Source of the DNA: Asterias amurensis
Taxonomy: Eukaryota; Echinodermata; Asteroidea; Forcipulatida; Asteriidae
NCBI RefSeq assembly: GCF_032118995.1
Contig: NC_092651.1
Coordinates: forward strand, 13,913,285-13,977,284
Length of the DNA: 64,000 nt
Direction: 5' to 3'
The notes beneath the pieces were generated by a model. That model ran no database searches and was not told the DNA's origin. It saw only the letters and a program-made list of their open reading frames with translations. A program made the position numbers and the translations under genes. Position 1 is the first letter of the stretch; the number at the start of each line of letters is the position of its first letter. Shown one piece after another: positions 60,301 to 64,000 of the stretch.

Positions 60301-62858
60301 ATATTTTATGTATTAAACAAATACAATTCAAACTTCCTCTAGCTAACGAAAAAGCATGTTGGTCTTGTTGTAAGACATCTGCAGCTGATTTCACGAAACG
60401 CTAGGATCAATCCTATCTCGAGTTAGGACGAGTAACCCGTCCTACCTTTGTAAAAGGGGTAACCCTGTTGCAGCCCTAGGAGTAGGTGCCAATGGCCTCT
60501 GGAAAAAAATAGTTGTAGCCCACAACTTGAAGTGGCCTTCACGCATTGTGTGTCTGGCAATTTGCATAATAAAAATTTAAAAATTCAATGCGTCCTACGT
60601 ACTTTGATACGCCACTGAACCCGTCCTGTAAGTCCCAAGATTAATCCTAAGTTAGGAAGAGTTTGGTGAAATCAGCGGCTGCTATAGAATGACAAATGTT
60701 AAGGGTTTGAATCCCACCCTCACAATATGCCTATCATTTTTTTTTTTTTTTTCCACAGGACTTGGGAACTGATACAGTGCTTACCACACATCTCTGTAGG
60801 GGTGAAACATAAATAGTCATCTTTATCACCAATGCAAACTTAAGGCTTACCTCTTGAGGAGCAACGCCCAACCTCTTGCAGGCAAGATCGTAAATCTCTG
60901 GCTCTGGTTTACGCAGGCCAGTACGACACGACTCAACCAAATCATCAAATATTATGTTAAGAGAACGGAAATACTCTGGCGGGCTGTTCATAGTTGGCAA
61001 GTCTACAGTGAAGTCATTAGTCACAACGCCGATTTTAAAACCTGAAAACCACAACAAGAAATGTAATTAAGTTTTCCAGTCATCGGTTACCAAGTACAGT
61101 TTGCTCATAAAAATCAGTTGATCCAGCCCATTGAAGAAAATAGTACCTCTCTATACAATACATGCTTCAAAGCTGAGGTTCACATCAGCGCAGTGTTGGC
61201 TTGATGACGCAATACTCACACCAGGAGGGTCCAGTCATTTAAAATTTGAACTATACTATTCGGGTAGGGCCGTGATATGCCAAGCTCCCCTATGTGTATC
61301 ACCAGATCCAGCCAGTGATTTTCCTTGTAAAGCAGAGCAAAGTGCTACACATAATGCTTCAATTCCTACTCAAAAACAGGATGCGCTACTCAATATTAGC
61401 ATTCAGTGTACAAAATTGTTCCCTAAGATCCCACACAACTGTGCCGCAGGATGCAGGGAAGAACACTGGCTGCCTATATCCAACTTCAACCACCCAAAAC
61501 ACCCAGCTTCGAACTGGTCCTCTGAACTACTTTCACCTTCTCTTTATATTCCTCACTACTATGTTCACTCACTGGACACCAGTGACATTCCCAAGACATT
61601 CCTTGGGGACTACAGCCACAGAACAAAAGAAACATACCTTAGCAATGCCTTTGTACTTGCATTACAAATACAGCTGCTGCACAGTAGAATTTACACACCT
61701 GACGAAACTATTTACAACAAAGTAGCTGTTGCACATAGAAAATCTTGGCATTCAGTTTAGTGGACAGAGAAAACACAAAACAACCATTTCAATAAACTAC
61801 CAATGGTCTAGCTGTGAAACCATATAACAAAACCGTTAGAGGTTTCATAAATCTTGGCAACCACATTTTTAAGTGAGTTCTTAAAAAAGAAAAAGATTTT
61901 GTGTAATTTTGTGCATGTGTTATTTTAGTGTTTTAAAAGCTTTTATCTAAATAATTGCAGCACCCATTGATTACATTATTCTTCCCTTTAAAGGCAGTGG
62001 ACACTATTGGTAATTACTCAAAATAATTATTAGCACAAAACCTTTCTTGGTGACGAGTAATGGGGAGAGGTTGATGGTATAAAACATTGTGAGAAACGGC
62101 TCCCTCTGAAGTGCCATAGTTTTTTAATTTGATTTCGTGACCTCAAATTAAGAACTTGAGGTCTCGAAATCAACCATTTGAACGGACACAACTTCGTGTG
62201 ACAAGGGTGTTTTTTCTTTCATTATTATCTCGCAACTTCGATGACCGATTGAGCTCCAATTTTCACAGGTTAGTTATTTTATGCATATGTTGAGATACAC
62301 CAACTGTGAAGGCTAGTCTTTGACAATTACCAATAGTGTCCACTGCCTTTAACCCAAGAAATAAAGAAAGTTTAAAGAATGGTCTAAAAGTATACCTGAT
62401 CAACAGGGATAGTTGATCTAGCTACAAGGATATAAAGTGAACTGTAGAAGAACCAAGTGTGATTGCTCTTACCGTTGTTCTTTAAATTAATAGCTGCATT
62501 GAACATCTCTCTCTGGGGTCGGAGGTCACAAAGAAGACCCTTCATCATTTCAGTGACGCTGAATGCACTGGGGATGGAGAGATTTTGCTTTTTGGCAGAC
62601 TCAGTGGCACCTTTGTGCAGTTCCTCAACGAGCTATACGACAAAAAGTTTGATTATATTGTTAATTCAACTGCTTTACTTCTTACAAGAAAAGTTTGGAG
62701 GTTCCAGGGGATTTTGAGAAAATCATGAAATCCGAAAAAGTGTAAAGTAATCACACGTCTAGTTTTGACATACCTGTGAGACTGCAAGTTGGCCTCTTTC
62801 ACATTGGCACATAGCATTATTTGGTGCACCTTTTCTCATTTCATCCAGCATGAAAGTC
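48385..62858 (-). CDS. EPHX2: Bifunctional epoxide hydrolase 2 (soluble epoxide hydrolase), 18 exons, 5' partial
   Basis: Exons in coding order: 62774-62858, 62473-62632, 60851-61041, 59274-59396, 58722-58790, 57414-57509, 56947-57025, 56204-56238, 55551-55577, 54873-54958, 54107-54221, 52893-52967, 51686-51737, 51356-51458, 50318-50387, 50086-50166, 49818-49876, 48385-48475. All join by GT-AG in consistent phase into 531 residues and TAA. The N-terminal HAD lipid-phosphate phosphatase domain shows VVTND (motif II), RKPEPEIY (Lys) and FVDDLGGN (acidic pair). The C-terminal alpha/beta hydrolase shows the oxyanion loop HGFPESWYSWR, nucleophile elbow GHDWGG (human Asp335), AEKDLVL (Asp496), CGHWTQ (His524), and lid tyrosines in DYQLYFQ and NWYRN. 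It hydrolyses fatty-acid epoxides to diols. The C-terminus Ala-Lys-Leu is a PTS1 signal, so a peroxisomal pool is expected. Exon 1, with the DxDG nucleophile and the start codon, is not in the window. Assigned by residue-level recall of human EPHX2, whose exon count (19) fits. Confidence 0.96.
48641..48870. repeat. Interspersed SINE-like repeat fragment
   Basis: Contains TGTCTTGCTCAAGAACACAAGG and GAACCCACACTCTGCTGATC, a block I know as a common dispersed repeat in marine invertebrate genomes. A related block (TGCCAAAGAACACGACTGC, AGGTTTTGAACCACTACTACC) lies at about 63420-63545. Family name unknown. Confidence 0.45.
49300..49370 (-). repeat. Fragment of the CATGCAAAGTTTCAAATCCTAC dispersed repeat
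   Basis: Carries TACCGCAAACC and ATGCAAAGTTTCAAATCCTAC. These are the same landmarks as at 56430-56490, 53046-53100 and 57866-57892 and, in the other orientation, in the terminal exon of every array copy. It lies in the last intron of EPHX2. Confidence 0.6.
49618..49796. repeat. G-rich degenerate minisatellite in an EPHX2 intron
   Basis: Irregular repeats of GGTGGAAGGCCTGG and GGGAAGGGAGGG occupy about 180 bp, just downstream (in gene orientation) of the exon that carries the catalytic histidine. On the + strand many GGG runs lie close together, so G-quadruplex formation is possible. On the transcribed RNA the tract is C-rich. Confidence 0.7.
50388..51355 (-). other. EPHX2 intron, AT-rich, with a MITE-like fragment
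   Basis: No gene is seen. Around 50900-51020, GGTACACATTTGGTAATCACTC and TAGTATAAAGC resemble the termini and interior of the AGGCAGTGGACAC MITE group, but degenerate and without a matching opposite end. The remainder is plain AT-rich sequence. Confidence 0.35.
52164..52345. repeat. (TTTG)n tetranucleotide microsatellite
   Basis: About 180 bp of TTTG repeats with a few interruptions (TTTTTTG, AATTG, CTTGCTTG, TTCGTTCG at the right edge). It lies in an EPHX2 intron. All reading frames through it are artefacts of low complexity. Confidence 0.97.
52749..52820 (+). repeat. tRNA-derived SINE head with A and B boxes
   Basis: CAGCTCAGTTGAAAGAGTGC (A-box-like D arm), GGAGGTCGC (variable/T-stem junction) and GGTTCAAATCC (B-box consensus) have the spacing of a tRNA. 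The acceptor stem does not pair and there is no CCA-ready end, so it is a pol III retroposon head or decayed tRNA pseudogene, closest in feel to tRNA-Ile or tRNA-Met. Confidence 0.6.
53046..53441. mobile_element. Inverted-repeat element with ~71-bp perfect arms
   Basis: The stretch 53079-53150 (from ATATTGGTTTGCGG to GGGAACTGTCT) is repeated exactly in inverted form at 53371-53440. The central ~220 bp holds GACGATGACTAGAGCAAGC and CTAGTCGAAACGTTGAG. The left outer flank starts with AGGATTTGAGGCATTGCATG, a landmark of the dispersed repeat also found in the array 3' UTR. It lies in an EPHX2 intron. No protein is encoded. Confidence 0.75.
53738..53815 (+). repeat. tRNA-like SINE fragment
   Basis: A D-arm-like GGTCAATCTCGATGGGAAAGAC and a B box GGGTTCCAATCC about 45 bp later. 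No paired acceptor stem. A related B-box-only piece (GGGTTCAAATTCC) lies at about 50266-50280. Confidence 0.4.
54290..54453 (-). mobile_element. Short non-LTR retroposon fragment flanked by a 21-bp direct repeat
   Basis: The same 21 bp (beginning TTACACACAG, ending TATCATGAT) flank a 122-bp insert at 54290-54310 and 54433-54453. The insert begins with (ATAG)n on the + strand, i.e. a (TATC)-type tail on the - strand. Long target duplications with a microsatellite tail are the mark of LINE/SINE insertion. The insert body has no recognisable coding sequence. Confidence 0.5.
55397..55529. mobile_element. GC-rich MITE beside the 27-nt EPHX2 exon
   Basis: Left arm with TCTGAAATGGCGACTTCGG and GATACGGCTAGATC; right arm with GATCTAGCCGTAGC and AGTCGCCGTTTTGGAC. 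Arms of about 58 bp with several mismatches surround a short centre. Its right end is 22 bp from the 3' (donor) side of the micro-exon at 55551-55577. Confidence 0.7.
56300..56490 (-). repeat. Dispersed repeat related to the array 3' UTR
   Basis: Reads on the - strand from GTAGGATTTGAAACTTTGCATGG through GTTTGCGGTAACACCATG to AACCGTTGGATTAACTCGACG and CAGTATGCTCTGATC. The first part aligns in order with the array terminal exon (GTAGGATTTGAAGCATTGCATGG, GGGGTAGCACCA, AATCTC, AACCAGTGGATG). Confidence 0.65.
57104..57260. mobile_element. MITE with AGCCTAGTTCATACTTC termini
   Basis: AGCCTAGTTCATACTTCCTGC at the left is matched by the complement of GAAGTATGAACCAGGCT at the right, with CATTCGC-type sub-terminal matches. 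It is 157 bp without coding capacity and lies in an EPHX2 intron. Confidence 0.75.
57510..58721 (-). other. EPHX2 intron with one short MITE
   Basis: Mostly AT-rich unassigned sequence. It has a 27-bp piece of the dispersed repeat (57866-57892, ATGCAAAGTTTCAAATCTTACC) and a 101-bp element at 58225-58325 with GGAGACTTT and AAAGTCTCC at its ends. Confidence 0.45.
58225..58325. mobile_element. 101-bp MITE with GGAGACTTT ends
   Basis: GGAGACTTTTGAGAC at the left, complement of GGAGACTTTAGACGGTCC at the right, with an internal GGTCC pair. It is small and non-coding. Confidence 0.55.
59670..59755 (+). repeat. tRNA-like SINE fragment with B box
   Basis: TAGCAGTCAAGACAGCTGC followed by AAGTTCGAATCCCACC, the latter a full B-box consensus. 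Spacing fits a tRNA with a long variable arm (Leu/Ser type). The acceptor ends do not pair, so not called as a tRNA gene. Confidence 0.45.
60382..60681. mobile_element. 300-bp MITE with CAGCTGATTTCACGAAAC ends
   Basis: Left CAGCTGATTTCACGAAACGC with GTTAGGACGAG; right TAAGTTAGGAAGAGTTTGG and TGAAATCAGCGGCTG. The paired ends plus repeated TTAGGA/TCCTAA blocks are typical of a hairpin-type MITE family widespread in marine deuterostomes (from memory). Confidence 0.65.
61131..61760 (+). CDS. 209-codon ORF of unknown identity, antisense in an EPHX2 intron
   Basis: Open from ATG at 61131 to TAG at 61758-61760 on the strand opposite to EPHX2, between its exons at 61041 and 62473. It is the longest non-repetitive ORF in the window. 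The composition is ordinary, with scattered Cys and no low complexity. Visible motifs are few (CREEHW near residue 108, a C-terminal VAVAHRKSWHSV). No promoter, splice-partner or poly(A) signal is obvious. An overlapping 143-codon ORF runs in another frame at 61294-61725. It could be a chance ORF, an exon of a nested gene or part of a transposon; I do not recognise it. Confidence 0.2.
   Translation: MKKIVPLYTIHASKLRFTSAQCWLDDAILTPGGSSHLKFELYYSGRAVICQAPLCVSPDPASDFPCKAEQSATHNASIPTQKQDALLNISIQCTKLFPKIPHNCAAGCREEHWLPISNFNHPKHPASNWSSELLSPSLYIPHYYVHSLDTSDIPKTFLGDYSHRTKETYLSNAFVLALQIQLLHSRIYTPDETIYNKVAVAHRKSWHSV
61988..62352. mobile_element. 365-bp MITE flanked by TTAA, AGGCAGTGGACAC family
   Basis: TTAA followed by AGGCAGTGGACACTATTGG at the left; CCAATAGTGTCCACTGCCT followed by TTAA at the right. 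The TTAA flank suits a piggyBac-type target. The interior carries GAGAAACGGCTCCCTCTGAAG and TTCGATGACCGATTGAGC. A fragment of the same family lies at 42182-42320, and degenerate end sequence lies in intron 1 of each array copy (for example 2334-2392). Confidence 0.85.
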
Positions 62859-62944
62859 CTACATGTTCACATCATAAAACAAAGAATACAAAATATCTAG
62901 AGATTAATTAATGATTTGTATAGCACTTGTTGATGCCAAGTCAT

Positions 62945-63318
62945 TTAAAGCCATTGGACCCTTTCGGTTCAGAAAAAAAAATAAAAATTCACAGATTTAC
63001 AAATAACTTACAGGGTTTACAGAAGGCAATGGTGAAAGACTTCTCTTGAAATATTATTCCATGAAATGCTTTACTTTTTGAGAAAACAGCAAAACAATAT
63101 AAATTCTTGTTAACGAGAATTACGGATTTATTTTAAACACATGTCATGACACGGCTAAACGCGCGGAAACAAGGGTGGGTTTTTCCGTTGTTTTCTCCCG
63201 ACTCCGATGACCGATTGAGCCGAAATTTTCACAGGTTTGTTATTTGATATAGAAGTTGTGGTACACAAAGTGTGGGCCTTGGACAACACTGTTTACCGAA
63301 AGGGTCCAATGGCTTTAA
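62945..63318. mobile_element. 374-bp MITE flanked by TTAA, AGCCATTGGACCC family
   Basis: TTAA then AGCCATTGGACCCTTTCGG at the left; CCGAAAGGGTCCAATGGCT then TTAA at the right. It shares the interior motif GATGACCGATTGAGC and TTTTCACAGGTTTGTTATTT with the element at 61988, so the two families are related. Confidence 0.85.
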
Positions 63319-63419
63319 TTGTGTAAACCATCTCAGCTCCCTGTCCAGAAGTGCAGCCTATCATGTTTTTAAAACATTGAGCTTAGACAATTACAAGAAC
63401 CATCTCTGCCCTGACAGAC

Positions 63420-63545
63420 ACCCATTACCTGCAGGGTGAATAGAGGCAACCACTTTGAGGCAAAGTATCCTGCCAAAGAACACGACTGCTACGGCCAGGT
63501 TTTGAACCACTACTACCAACAATACAGAGCGGTGTCACATACAAA
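63420..63545. repeat. Second fragment of the SINE-like repeat of 48641
   Basis: TGCCAAAGAACACGACTGC and CAGGTTTTGAACCACTACTACC align in order with CTCAAGAACACAAGG and GACCTGAACCCACACTC of the earlier copy. Confidence 0.4.
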
Positions 63546-63717
63546 GGTTGTTTCAAAGCTTAATATTTTTCCTGCAATGTATGCAGAGCTACGGCTTTGA
63601 AGACCTTATGGTTATCCCAAGTGGCTTGGCCCACTAGTTGATTGGCTAAAAAAGCTATGTTATACCGAGCCTGATACTTCAGTCTTATAAAGCCAAGATG
63701 CAGTGCAGCTTTCTACA

Positions 63718-64000
63718 CGCCATTGGACACTTAAGGTAAACAGTATTGTCCAAAGGCCCACACAAGTTCATGTATCACAACTTATATATAAAATAACAAA
63801 CTTGTGAAAATTTAGGCTCAATTGGTCATTGGAGTCGGGAGAAAATAACGGGAAAGCCCACCCTTGTTTACGCAAGTTTAGCTGTGTCATCACATGTGTT
63901 TAAAATAAATCCGCAATTCTCGATACCGAGAATTGATAATTGTTTTAATGTTTACTCAAAAAGTAAAGCATTTCATGGAATAATATATCAAGAGAAGTCT
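63718..64000. mobile_element. MITE of the 62945 family, opposite orientation, cut by the window end
   Basis: From CGCCATTGGACAC onwards it follows the reverse complement of 62945-63318 (for example GGCTCAATTGGTCATTGG and AAGTAAAGCATTTCATGG). The end of the element lies beyond 64000. No EPHX2 exon 1 is visible in this stretch. Confidence 0.75.

Larger units (their letters stand above)
59397..60850 (-). other. EPHX2 intron with tRNA-like piece and a 300-bp MITE
   Basis: Besides the features listed separately (59670-59755, 60382-60681), there is a T17 tract at about 60739-60755 and a tRNA-like B box (GGGTTTGAATCCC) at about 60702-60714. No gene is seen. Confidence 0.5.

Noticed and set aside
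62859-64000. Search for exon 1 of EPHX2
   Set aside because: No stretch on the - strand encodes an AVFDLDGV-type sequence with a donor in the required phase; the region is filled by MITEs and a SINE-like fragment.

Overview
The window is animal nuclear DNA. It has AT-rich introns with GT-AG junctions, one long spliced gene, and a dense load of short inverted-repeat DNA transposons. The transposon families (ends such as AGGCAGTGGACACTATTGG and CAGCTGATTTCACGAAACG) and the gene model look to me like an echinoderm, probably a sea star. That is an inference from memory, not a database match.

Three regions follow one another. (1) 1-38218 is a head-to-tail array of a ~2.80-2.81 kb unit: one partial copy, thirteen full copies, and a fourteenth cut off in its promoter. 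Each full copy has the parts of a small three-exon gene on the + strand. It has a CpG-rich promoter block with two perfect TGACGTCA (CRE) sites and a YY1-type GCCGCCATTT. Then come an ATG exon with donor AGG|GTAAGT, an 81 or 92 nt exon, and a terminal exon with a stop, a ~540 nt 3' UTR, AATAAA and a T/GT-rich downstream element. The exons join in frame into a ~50-residue peptide I do not recognise. Variant markers show that the array is organised in trimers and was reshuffled by unequal exchange. (2) 38219-46742 is transposon country: two large foldback elements of one family (A 38219-40870, B 43558-46584). Their ~1.0-1.16 kb arms carry a 21-bp minisatellite and end in ATGGCGTGTC. Between and around them lie copies of a second inverted-repeat element with TTAACGGTCCCC ends. 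Fragments of that second element also make up part of the promoter of the array gene. Element B has a clean 8-bp target duplication. Element A does not, and its left end is the end of the array, so the array border looks like a recombination joint. (3) 48385-62858 on the - strand is a bifunctional epoxide hydrolase 2 gene (EPHX2, soluble epoxide hydrolase). Eighteen coding exons are in the window, all phase-compatible. The first exon (with the DxDG aspartates of the phosphatase domain) lies beyond position 64000. Both catalytic centres are otherwise present and the protein ends in Ala-Lys-Leu, a peroxisomal targeting tripeptide.

The introns and flanks of EPHX2 hold many non-autonomous DNA transposons (TTAA-flanked and others), tRNA-derived SINE-like pieces, a (TTTG)n microsatellite and a G-rich minisatellite. 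The interspersed repeat that supplies the stop codon and 3' UTR of the array gene also occurs in the EPHX2 introns. The two halves of the window are therefore linked by shared repeats, but I see no functional link between the array gene and EPHX2.
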